A stretch of 64,000 nucleotides of DNA, taken from NCBI GenBank assembly GCA_020536535.1, contig JAHLWZ010000496.1:62001-126000 (forward strand), read 5' to 3'. The notes under the pieces were generated by a model, which had not been told where the DNA came from, ran no database searches, and saw nothing but the letters and a program-made list of their open reading frames with translations. Source of the DNA: Pelomyxa schiedti. Its lineage: Eukaryota; Evosea; Pelobiontida; Pelomyxidae. Made by a program: the position numbers and the translations under genes. Shown piece by piece: positions 45,968 through 58,600 of the stretch; position 1 is the stretch's first letter; each line of letters opens with the position of its first letter.

Positions 45968-48900
45968 ATGGCGGCCTTCACGACAACGAGTGCAGCGGCT
46001 ACCCCGACGCGTGTAGTTGTCGTACTTGGTCCTCCGGGATCTGGTAAAGGCACCCAATGTAAAAAACTACAGGCAAAATTGGGGTATTTTTCAATTTTCG
46101 TGCTCCCCGTTACACACCCGTTTTTTTTTTCCCCCTTGGCACTCATTGTGTGAAGTCTCGTTCACGTCTCGACTGGGGACATATTTCGTGACGCCGTGAT
46201 GAAAAATACCCCTCTGGGGCGAAAAGTTGCTCCATATGTCAACCGTTCCGACTTTGTACCAGACAACTTGGTGGTGGAGTTAATTCGGGACAGGATCGCC
46301 CGGCACGACTGCGTGACAAGAGGTGTGCTTTTGGACGGGTTTCCCAGAACCCTGCACCAGACCCAGGAACTGCTATCTCACGTCAATGTGGAGAGAGCCG
46401 TTGTCATCCAGGTCGACGACGATCAGTGCATAAAGAATATGCTGGGGAGAAAGATTGACGTGGAGACTGGTGATATTTACCACACCGAGTTCTTTCCGCC
46501 TCCGAATGCTATTCACGCATCGAGGCTTGTCCAGCGCCGCTATGATATCGACGAAGAGTCTGCGAGGCTAAGGCTGCGGGCGTTCCATGCTCAGTTGGGT
46601 TTGATTGTACCTTGCTTTGCTGGCAAGGTGCAGGCTATCAACGGGCAAAGAAAGATGGGCGTTGTTTTCAAAGATTTTCTCAAAATGCTGAATACACCTT
46701 TGTCACCTCTTTCAGAGCCGGCGGCGGCCCCTCCACGCACTTCGAGGAAAAAAAAGGCAAAGGCACCTCCTAAAGGAAAGTGTGCGGTATGTCTCACTGA
46801 AGACGCGGACTTCTTGGTGGTTCCATGTGGCCACCAGTGTGGATGCAAGGGATGCCTAACGGCAATAAATGAGAGCACCGCTCAGTGTCCGATATGCAGG
46901 TCACACATATCCGGGCTCATTCAAGTTTACAGCTGTGGAGTTATAGAAGAAGAACCCGAGGTATTCTTTCTCTCCAATTCTGACAGTCAGTAACAGTGAT
47001 TCCTCTTACAGGGTCTCAACATGGAAGATGTTGACATGTCGTTTAGACCTATCACAACCGCAACCGCAACAACAACTACAGCTTCTGCGGGGAATCGGCT
47101 TTCCGCTGACCAGGCAGCTGATGGGTGGGGGGACGAAGTTAGTGAAACGGCTCATGAAGAAGTTCTACCTGAAGACTTAGTCGAACTCCAAGTTTCACCT
47201 TGCATAACCCCTGTGCTAAATCAGCCAACGCCCGTGGCGGTTACAGTACGCATACCTGATCTTCTTACTAGAACACCTGTAGATATCTGCTGCTGTGTTG
47301 ATGTTAGTGGATCAATGGGGACTGAGGTAACATACCGTGATGATAATGGCAATGTTATACAAAACGATGGCCTCACTGTTCTGGATATCGTAAAACACAC
47401 AGTATCTACTGTAATCCACCTTTTGGGTGATGATGACCGTCTCGGCATCGTAGTTTTTGATGATAACGCCTCGACGGTACTTCCTCTCACTCAGTTGGAT
47501 GCTCCTGGACGTGCTAAAGCCATGGATGCAGCTTCAAAACTAGTTCCCTTAGAGAATACTAATATGTGGGCTGGCATGCTTGAAGGGATGGAGGTGTTAC
47601 GCACTCCTCCAGGAACAACTACTTCCACCTCTGCCAGGAAAAAGTTTCTTTTGGTTCTAACAGACGGACAACCAAATATTATTCCACCGAAAGGTCACAT
47701 ACCCGAACTGAGAGCCTATATGGAAAAGCATCCAGACTTCAAATTCCAGATAAATACCTTTGGTGTTGGCTACGAACTGGATAGCGAGCTACTTGTGAGT
47801 GTTGCATCTGAAGGAGGCGGCACTTTTGCTTTTATCCCCGATGCAAAACTGATAGGAACTTGTATTGTTAACTGTGTAGCTAATGCTGTAACTACCACAA
47901 CTCAACAAGCGTCATTGCATTTGATGCTGAAGGGTGGTGCCACCTTCGCAGGACCTGTTTTAGGAGGTACTTCTGTGAAAGAAGTGACGTGGGGACGTGT
48001 AGTTTCTGTTGGTGCACTGCATCTTGGCCAAGTTCTTGATGTTGTTGTACCTGTAACAATACCAGCAAAGAAAGGCGACTATCTTGAGGCTGTGCTAGTG
48101 TGGGCGAACTCCAAGGGAAAGGAAGTTCGTGTTAGCGCTGTAGGAAACAGCCGTAATATCACCGACCAGTCTGTCAATGCCAACACCCGCTGCAACGTTA
48201 TTGACAAGGTTTCTCAAATCATTAAAGCAGGCTGTGGCCGAACAGGGAAGAGTGACATGGAAAATCTTCGAATTGATACTGATGCTACGAGACAAAATCA
48301 TTCTTGCGATCTTCTCGAAGCCTTGTATGCGGATGTAAATGGAAGAATGAGCAAAGCTGTAAATCAGAAAGCCAGGTATGACAGATGGGGTCGGCACTAT
48401 TTGAGAGCACTTGTTCGCGCTCATCAGGTCCAAGTATGCACTAATATGCTTGATCCAGGACTCCAACTCTATGGGGGCAGCCTTTTCAAGCAAAATTCCG
48501 AAGCCGGTGGAAAAATATTTATCACTCTTCCCCCACCAGTCCATGGAGGCGCAACCCAAACCACAACACAGGCCACAACGAAGAAGAAGAGAAAGAACAA
48601 GAAGTCAAACACAACTGCCACAACTGCCACCTCAGCTTCCGCACCTCCTCCAAAGGCGCCAACTCCTCCACGTGAGCCCACTCCACCAGTCATGGAAACA
48701 TACTATGGTGGAGGTGGTGGTGGCTGTTTTGCTGGAGACTGCACTGTACATGTACATAATGTTGGCGAAACTCGCATTGATCAACTGCGGAAGGGAGATA
48801 TCGTTCTCACAAGCGGATCCAAACTGGCTACAGTTATTTGTATTATATCACTCAAACGCACCGGGCCTCTTGTTATGTTCCCCGGTGGTCTTAAGATTAC

Positions 48901-49309
48901 TCCTCACCATCCCGCTCTTCTTCACGGCTCTTGGCGCAAGCCTAGCTCTATGGTGGGGAGCCCTGGTGTAAGCGAAGTCGAAAACCCCAGTGGTGTAGTC
49001 TACAACCTTGTGTTGGATTCTGCACATGTACTTGTAGTCAACGGCATCGCATGTGTCACCTGGGGTCACAATCTCAAAGGGAACTCTGAAGAGGAATCCC
49101 GCGTTCTGTATCACAGCTTCTACGGAACAGAAAAAGTTGTGGAGGCACTCAAAATATTGTCTAGCTGGGAGAGTGGTTTCCTACAAGTAGAACCTATACG
49201 GCACAATTCCAGTGGTCACACCATTGGTTTTTCTATGGTAAAACTTTCTTGTCCACCATCACCTATATCTCACCTTCGAATTTAAGGTAACCTCCTGGCT
49301 CTCCGGTTG
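45968..49309 (+). CDS. Adenylate kinase - RING - VWA - Vint fusion protein
   Basis: Exon 1 (MAAFTTT...) holds the P-loop GPPGSGKGTQCKKLQAKLG. After an intron of about 80 nt come HVSTGDIFRDAVMKNTPLG, GVLLDGFPRTLHQT and a short LID (KIDVETGDIYHTEFFPPP), so this is a complete adenylate kinase. A basic linker follows, then a RING finger: CAVCLTEDADFLVVPCGHQC, then GCKGC, AQCPICRSH. A 50-nt intron after EEEPE (GTATTC ... TTACAG, about 46960-47010) joins in frame to GLNMEDVDMSF and a VWA domain (CCVDVSGSMGTEV MIDAS, KKFLLVLTDGQPN). A Thr/Lys-rich linker and a Vint (Hint-type) domain follow: GGCFAGDCTVHVHNVG, GGLKITPHHPALLHG, HVLVVNGIACVTWGHN. It could be a ubiquitin ligase with a nucleotide-phosphotransfer module. 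The short last exon ends TGA near 49309. The fusion rests on the in-frame intron. Confidence 0.82.
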
Positions 49310-49673
49310 AACGAACAATGGGTTGAACAATGTGGTACCTATGGCAACCTGTTTACTGTGAGTGTTTAAAAGAAAGAAAAAAAAAGCCGAAAATTTACAA
49401 GCATTAAACCCTTAGAACGATCAGATCTAAAGATCCAAAAAACACTTTAAAAGATAGCAATTAATTCGGCGATCACAACAAGGTTGGTGGTGCTCATTAT
49501 TACACGTGAACCACGACGGCAAACACGGCAAACAACACAAACAAATCGTACACAACCACTCTTCGGGAGATCTTTTTTGTGTTGTGCTGTTTGATTTCCG
49601 TGTTGGCATGAAGCAAACAACAAAAAACAAACAAACAGGAACTGCCAGTTAGGCAGTAGACTGGAGACGCAAA
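49310..49673. other. Intergenic region before TRRAP
   Basis: About 360 bases, A-rich near 49375-49460, holding the 3' UTR of the fusion gene and the TRRAP promoter. Minus-strand frames here are open but show no features. Confidence 0.4.
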
Positions 49674-52600
49674 ATGGCCAGTACTGCAGAAGAAATGTTT
49701 GTGAGGCAGTACATGGATGCAACAGGAGGTAATTTTTCAAATGCTGCTATAGAATTGCTACTACTTTTTTTTGATACTTGACAACTGCGTGCCTTTGACA
49801 CCTTTCTCTTGCAGACATTTCGAAAAAATTGAAGCTTGTTGTTGAATTGAGAGAAAACCTGGACATAATGCACACACTGGAATACACCAATTTTCTTGTG
49901 TATGTGTTCCCAGTGCTGTACAATGAGCTGCGAGGCATTGAACCACAGAAAGCTGATGGACCTGAACACAAGCTCAGAAACACAATTTTGGAAATTATCA
50001 AGCGGCTCCCTTGCACTGACCAGCTGAAAACAAATGTTCCTCATTTAATGAAGCTGGCGATGTACCTACTTGAGGTTTAAGACACTTTCAAGAGATCTGC
50101 TCGAAGTGTTCCACTAAACAACCACACCTCTCAGGTTGAGAGTGAGGACAATGTTATCATTTGTTTACACATCATCATTGAATTGCATAAGAATTTCAAA
50201 ATGTCAATGGAAAATGAGGTTGGTGCAATGTGATTGCATGTCTCTGACTGCAGAACTTATCATGCAATAGCTTGCAGAGCAAGTACAAGCTTTTCTCAAT
50301 TTTGTGCACAGACTCCTTGGTGAACTGCCAAAGACCATGGAAAGAACTTTCCAAGAGCCTCCTCCCCCTGCAGGGACCCTTATTTCCGCTCTTCAATCCT
50401 TCAAAGTTTCTTCCATTGTGAATTGAATCTGAACTGAAGGAAGATAGGTCCTCACAGAAGTGCCAATAATGGTTGTGCTGCTGTTTCAACTGTATCCACG
50501 CTTTGTTTCCACAAACATAAATGCTTTCATACCACATATTGTGAATACTCTGGCTCTCAAAGTACCTAATTTGTATAAGGAAAGCAAAGTGCTAACTAAA
50601 TCACTGACAGCCCCCTCCTAATTCTGAAGTCACTCACCACCAAGCATACACAGACTTCATTTCTGCCCAAGTGAAGGTCAGTCGATGATACCACAAAAAT
50701 GGCTAACTTATTAAGACTTTATCATTTCTTGCATTTTTAACACGAGGCTATATTGATCAAATGAGAAGCTACGTTGACAGCATTACAAGTTCTGTCATAT
50801 ATTTGTTTAGGTGCTGCCCACATGAACTCACAGCAACAAGAAAGGTTAGTTAAATATACTCTCCTCTTATGTCAATTCACTGTAACACTAGGAATTGTTG
50901 ATAGCCACGCGCCATATTCTAGCCACAGAATTCAGGCAAAACTTTTTACCACACATAGATGATCTCTTTGATGAAAAAATACTCATTGGTACCGGGCGTA
51001 CTTGTTTTGAACTTCTGAGGTCATTGGCTTATGGTTGCACCACCAGTTGATAATAAGTCTCATTGATGTAGGTATGCTGGCTGACATGGTGCATAATATG
51101 CGTGGCGAGCTTGGCTTCCAGCAACTGTCAACTGTATACTATCATTTATATTTCACCCTTACAGATTCTTGTTAGGTAGTTGCTATGTATTCTCGGAACA
51201 TTCACGATCCCACTTTATCATTCAGTCTACAGTCCATGTCTGCCAAACTCCTCCTTAATCTGGTAGAGTATATCTCAAAATGTGAAGCAGATGGGAAAGG
51301 TTTTTCCCCTCTTACCCTCCCACTCCCTTATTTCTTGTAGCTGGGCCCAGGGCCCTCATAATCCGAATCTTTGATGTGTTCACCAATAAATTCAGTACTC
51401 TTAAAACACAAATCCCAAAACTTCTGAAAGAGCCACCTAGTGATGACCAACAGAACTTAGATGTTATCAAAGGTTCAGTGACAGTTTCTCCCTGCACTAA
51501 CTAAACTATTAGAGTGTCGCATGTTGCTCAAAACACTTGTACTGGGGTTGAAAAATATAATTTGGGGAATAACCTCCTGCACCCAACCTGCCCCGAATCC
51601 AGCAACACCAACATCACCTTTTGCTGCACAGTCATCTTTAGGTGCCTATAGAGTTGCACAAATAGAAGAAAGTAAGACTTATTCAACAATGCTCAAGAGT
51701 GGAATAAGGAGTTTTATCATCTTTTCTCGTGGTCATGGGGCATCACCTGCTGAAGAAAAAGAAGTATGAGTTTGTGGCAACTTTTTCTTACATTGGAAAG
51801 ATTTTAGATCATTTTGCTGTTGTCCTGACAATGGTTGATCCTCGCATTTTCAAGGACGTTTTTGAAACGCACATGCCTTTTTTATTTGATCAAATTTTGA
51901 AGAACCAAGCCATCCTCACCATCCCTCAAACATTTTTATTGCAAGGTGGCTTCCAAAAAATATCTCCAATCTTTGCTGATATTTTACTTAACTTCTTGAT
52001 GAGCAAGCTCAAGTAATTAATTGGCTTAAGTGTTACAATCCTAAAGATTTCACAGGTGCCTTGCTGAACCGGAAAAGCTTGTATCTAGTGTTATGGTGAG
52101 ACTGTTTAAATTGGTTTTTGGCTCCCTAGCTCAGTATCCTGAAAATGACAGTGTTCTGCAGCCACATCTCCAAAATCTTATACAGTCATGCCTCAAATAT
52201 TCCTCTGAAGTAAATACCTCCCCTCTTTTTCATTTAACACCTTTCTAGGAATCTCTAAACTACTTTGCACTTCTGAGAGCTCTCTTTCGGGTAATTGGCA
52301 CAAAAAGTGATGTATTTATCAAAGACATTTTCCCTCTTCTTCCAGGTGCTACTTAAAACGAAACTTTTTTTTTCCCCTCACTTTCTAAAGGAATATTGGA
52401 ATCCCTCAATCACCTTCACCAGTGCTGCCACAATCCAACTATGCGAGATTTGTTTGTGGAGTTGTCACTCACAATTCCTGTGAAGCCAAGTGCTCTAGCA
52501 CCTTTTATTAATCAGCTTATTCCCCCAATTCTCAGTGCTCTTAATTCAAACAACGATTTGGTGTCTCAGGTATACATCAAGAATAAATGTAGGCTCTTAA

Positions 52601-55600
52601 CCTAATAAGGGTTTGAGCACCCTGGATACTCTTGTTGATAATTTGTGTGGCGTCCTTGACAATGAACTTGGGTCTTACAAAGAAGAGTTACTTCGGGCAG
52701 TAAAGCGACACTTAAGGCCTACACCATATTTGCATGGTCAAGCTGCTCTAAAAATTCTGGGGAAAATGGGGGGAAGATCCCGTAAAATTCGACGAGGAAA
52801 CACTTTCAATATCATTCCCCATGTAAGAGCTCCACTCCCCACAATCAAGCCCAGCATCATATAGGAAAACAGTGAAGATTGCTTTTATGAGGAATGTTTA
52901 TCAGTAATGTGCACTTTTGAGGGTTACGAACAGAGACTTCCTCTTAATCTTGGAAGATGTATTCCCTTCGTCAAAAAGTTTACCTTAACATCTTCTTATG
53001 CTAGTGACAAACATCTCCTAGTAACATCTTTGTGCAATAATTTTTGGTTCTAATGTATCCAGAAAAACACCTTCTTATTTGTCCGGGCGAGTATACTCTC
53101 CTTGGTGTCATTCAAACGAGATCCATCCCATTTCCTGTATGCATAACTCTCTGTCTCACAAATTAACGTTTTTAAGGTCTGCCTGTAGTACAACTGTAAA
53201 AGAAAGAGTACCTCCAATTGCCCCTACACAAGTGGTAATTGGTGGGAATGTGAAAACACGGCAGATACTGGAGAACCAAGAATCTGCATTCACAACCTTA
53301 CTCACCTGTGCATTTGCACTTTCATCCTTTGATTGGCTCAAAGTAGATTGCTTAGAAATCAGTGATTAGCTAAAACAATCTGTAGGAGGAGGCGAATACA
53401 TTTATCAAGGGACTGTGTACGCACTTTGCTTTCTTACTATGTGCAAATTGTACTCACGACCGCTCTTCTCTGACGGTTTAACACTGCTCCAATATAAATA
53501 CGCACTGAGATACTTGAGGAATTGGATCCACTTTGTTTCGCTCGGGCAGTTGTTAATACACTGGCACTTGACAATCGCTCCCAAGCAATTTCAGGTCTCT
53601 CTGCTCTGTCAATGCTGATGGATTGTTTAAGCCTACTCTGTGAGACAAAGGAAAGTGTCTTCCATGATTTATTTTTCCCTAATTTTCCTAGGAAGCTGCA
53701 TCCCAATTACCTCTATTTGAATTTTTAGTACAACAGTTGTGTAGTAACTGCTATCACCGTGACTGGAGTGCCAAAGCTGGTGGTTGTCTTGGGTTATCGC
53801 TCTTAGTAAGCCGACTAACTCCCACATGGTGCCATAGGCATCAAATTGAAGTCACACAAGCACTGTTGTCTGTGTTTCAGGTAAACACATCTAAATGAGA
53901 CTTTTTTTTTACAATCAACAAGGACTTGCCTGTTGAAGTTACTCCAGGCACAGTGGAAGACGCAAAAAAAACTTTATCTGATATTTTAAAAAATATTCTA
54001 GCCGATCCCGAGTCCGCCATTAAGGTTGTTCCTTCCGTCGTTATTAAGTGCTTAATTCCTAAAACAGTGTGACTTGGGCACTCTTCTGAAGTTGCTAATT
54101 TCTAGTCTGGCCAACCAATGCCCCACTTTACGCAGTATAGTACAAGAATCTCTTATTTCTATCAGTGCATCACCTATGCTTGTATGCACCCTTTCTAAAT
54201 TTTCAAATCAAAGCATAAGAGACTTACGACTTCTCAGAGTGCTATGGTAATAGAAGAGTACCTCAAGTATGTTTGTGATCAGCCACATCCTTCTCAGCCT
54301 TATGTACACACTGCAATCCTATCGTTTTTCCTTTTTTTTATTTCCATTCAGACTCTAGAGGCTCAAACAGCTTTTTTCTCTTCAATGTCTTTTGTCTTGT
54401 CTCAGTTGCCTCCACCTCTTGTGGACACTCCTACCCTGCGCAGTAATATACAAGTGGCTATGAGTACCCTGGAGGACAGCGTTTTCCTACCATCTCTTAC
54501 AACCTCCCATACGTCTTTAGTAAAAGTTTGTACTCCATTGACTTCAATCCACCTCTGATTAATTCCTTTTTTCAGAATCTTCTGGAATTTTCTTGTGCTA
54601 TTTGCATCAAAATGGACACTTCAAATGACATGAAACAGCACTTGTTTAGTTTATTGGTGAAATTTTTGATTTCAGCCAATAACACTGTAGCGAGTTCTGT
54701 GAAGGAGTTGTTGTCCCCTCTATTATCTTCAAAAAAACTACCATGGGTAAGTACTCCTTGTAACTTCTTTGCATTTTACTTCTATAGGATCTTGTGCAAA
54801 ACTGCTTGCGTCCTGTTCTCTCTCAAGCTCGTGATATCAAACTCTTAACACCTCACCTGTTGCAAGGTCTTCTTTATTTGTTTGAACAGACAAATGCCTT
54901 CACATTTGCTGTTGGAGGTTTGCCCCCGATGCAATTACTTGCCTTTCAACATATTTAGAACGGTTCTTTGAACACCTGAAGCAAGTTACTGAAGTATTGT
55001 GTAAAACTTCTGCCACTACCGCCACTGCTGCAAATACTCCAAGCCTCACTTGCAAAGATCCTGATGTGAAAGTATCTTCGTTACTTCTATGGTTCTTTCC
55101 ATTACTCCACTCTCCGTCAACTTCAAAATTACTGGGTGAGCTATTCCCTATTCACCATCACTAAACTTAATATAATCAATGAAGAACCCCTCGTTTTACT
55201 TGTGATGCAATTGGAACTCCTTTTCACACCAAGAGAAGCTTCTTGCTTGTACTTCCATTTCATCTCCTCCACTTTTGTTAAAAGATTAAACAAACAGATA
55301 TTATGACCCTCTTACAAAATTCTTGAGTAAACATGCTACCCTGACCATCGAATTCTTTTTGTCACACCTCTCTCTGGTTGGTTTTGGTCTTGGAAATTAC
55401 CAGACTAAGCACTGTAAAGGTGCACTTCGCTAAGTTTTTTTGGATCATTCTGTCAAATTCCAATTCTGGACCATTACGTGATGAGCTTACAAAGACACCC
55501 ACAAAATTACTTGCAGTATTTGCTGGCAAGGTATCCACACTTCCTAACTCTCTGTTACTCATTCTTTCAGTATTCAACACAAGGGAATTTTGTGGATGTT

Positions 55601-58600
55601 CAATTGCAGGCAGTGGAATTGGTCCGTCTACTTGTAAAGCTGCTTCCTGACTGGCTACCAAAGAATCGAGCTGTGCTAGATTGCTTGATTGAGCTGTGGA
55701 AATCACCTCTTGTACATTTACACCTATATTGTTGTACGGAGAACTTACCTTTTTCTTCTTTCCTTAAAGCACACTGCAAGATTAGCAAATGCACACACAC
55801 TGCCTTTGCATCAATTACGTGAATCCAAGGTTTAAGAAATGGAAAAAGATTGGTCTATGTAATCCAAAAATTCCACAGAACCTCATAAAATGCTTTTTGA
55901 ATTATTGCCGAGCTCACAACGAGGAACAAGATCTTCTTTTTCACATGGTTTCAGTGTTTCAAGTTAGAACAACTACCGATTTCACTTTCTTAAAAGATTT
56001 CTATGTTGAAGAAGTCGGAAAAGTATGGCAACCATGACAATTTCCTAGTAACAAATATATTTCGTACAGACTTACCCTATTGAGCTCAAGCTGGCACTAT
56101 TGCAGAGATTTCTCCAGTTTTATCAGGATCCTAGTGTTACTATTGAACACAAGATACAAGCAATACAAATGTTTATCTCTCCTTTGTTGAGTGTGACTTT
56201 CTCTTTAAATCAGCCAATAGACAAGCAGGTACTGTGTGAAAATAGCAATACCGCAACTAAAAAAATAGCAGATCATTTTTTCAATTATTATCGAAATCTT
56301 GCACTGTGACACAACCGAGGTTCCACACTTTTTTGTGACCATCATCATGTAATGTGATACACAGATGCAAGGAGCAGGACCTGGGTTTTTCCCCCCACCA
56401 CCAACTCAGTCACAGCAGCAAGCAGTATTCAATCCAGTAGAAGAGTCATTAAGCAGGGAATTGCTGCAGCTTGCTACACTTCTTGTAAAAAATATGAAGA
56501 CAGAACTTCAAGAAAACCGCAAGGTTTATCTACAGAATGTCTTCCTTTTCTCTCTGATTTCTCATAGGAACTCATTAAATTTGCCTGGTATTACCTTAAA
56601 AGTGAAGACATCACAACTCGACAGTGTGCCTACATTCTTGTTTGTCGATTTATAGAAGCCTTTGAAACTCCCCCAAAAATCATTTTGCAAGTAAAGCCTA
56701 CATTCTTAATTAAAAATCTCACTGCACCAGGTATATGTTGCCTTATTACGGTGTTACCAAGCAGAGGCAAAACATCTTGTAAGAGAGGCACTGGACATAT
56801 TGACACCAACCCTACCCAAGAGGGTAAGCTATGACGAGCTGAATCCTCTCGTTTAAACGATACCACAGTTGCAGCCTGACCAGTATGCAACATCTTGGAT
56901 TAAGTGGACGAAAAAGATAGCTGTTGAGGAAACTAATGCCCTACTTCAGTTGACACATATTCTCCACCTCATTCTAAGACATCCCAACATATTTTACATG
57001 GCAAAAAGTCAATTTACACCGCATTTTGTGAACTGTTTGGTAAGGTCGTCACATTACACATCTTCTGACTTTACCAGGTTCGAGTGGGCCTACTTCCCCA
57101 GTCCCCACCAGAAAATAGAAAACTTGCAGTTGATGTTGTCGAACTAACAATACTTTGGGAAAAAGCTAAACTTGGAATTATTCCTTCAAGTTCTCATATT
57201 AGAGAACTACTTCCGTCTAACTTCTTTTTAGATGCACCTATCCAAGTCCCTGGAATAACAGCACAAGATACTAACTCTATTCGTGATACTTCCCAGTATT
57301 TTCTTCTGCCTTCCTCACACTTTATTTACCTCATCACAGTGATGATGGATATCCAACAAGCCAACCTGTCATTGACATGATTGTGTATTTCCTCGTTAGG
57401 ATGCTTCTCATCTGCAATGATAGCTCTGGTCAACCACCAATGCCTGGTGCACAACCACAGCAAACCAATTCCGCCCCTTCACAACTTCCTGAGAGAATAC
57501 TTGGCTTACTCAAGGAAGCCACTACACTCTGGCCATCAGCAGAAGTTAAACCCCCAATTTTTGAAGTATGTGGACCGCTGTTTAAATTGAAACTCAGTAA
57601 CGGAAACATGAAACAAAATCCAGAAATTATTCAGTGCCATTCAACCATCAGAGCAACCAGGCCAGTCCCAGACAGTACCCCAGGCGCTTCTCTCTGTCTT
57701 GGGTGTTATAAATGCTGTGACAGAAACTTCACAACAAATAACTCTCTTCATTACAACAAATCTGGTAGGCTTTTCAGCCACATTGGCTCCCTCATTCGCC
57801 TCAGAAAACACAAAGGTTTGATGTTACTTTACATGCCTTGAAAAAACCACACCCAGCAAGTGCAATTGCTTGCCATGATATTCAAAAAAATCATCAAGGA
57901 GTATCCTCCTGCTGTTGTACAGATGCAACTACCTGAGATGGGGCTATACAAAAAATTACAAGAAGTGATAGGCAGGCACCACCCTCTTTTCCCCTTTCGT
58001 TGTAGTAACCCTTGAATTACTAGAGTCCTCCTTAGGCACACACATTCTGAATGTCCTGTGTTTCCTTAAGTAAAGCTGTTTCTTTTCCAAAATATTCTCT
58101 AAATGGCCCTACAAGGAATATATCGGAAGAACATGAACTTTTTATTGATAACTACATACCATCTCTAGTGAAATACTTCACGGTATCAAGTCAGTTATTT
58201 TTTTGTATAACTAAAAAAAAAAAAACAGAAAGCAATCAAAGATTTCGTCAGTCCGTCCAAAGAAGAGGTGCCCCCAGCAACTGAGTTCCTGTCCACCCGC
58301 CCCCATGTAAAAAAGGTTATCTGAACCATGTCACATCTAGGATGTTAAAGATAATCATAGGAATCAACTTCAATTCTTATTGACACATTCCACTTGATAA
58401 GTTTAAGAATATCACAGTTTTCTGAACAGAGAAAAGTGTTCTACACAGTAAGCCACTTAACCTCATCCAAAGTTCTAATATCAACCCAAGGCACTGATAC
58501 AACTGATAGAAAAATCTACAGAGCCAGAGCTCCTTCTAGAGATTACCAAAGTCATTAGCAGATGGATAATGCAAACACCTGATTCACGATACCCCACCCA

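Noticed and set aside
47021-49285. The VWA-Vint part as an independent gene
   Set aside because: An ATG is present at 47021, but a 50-nt GT-AG intron joins it in frame to the RING exon. I prefer the fusion and leave the alternative as the stated refutation.
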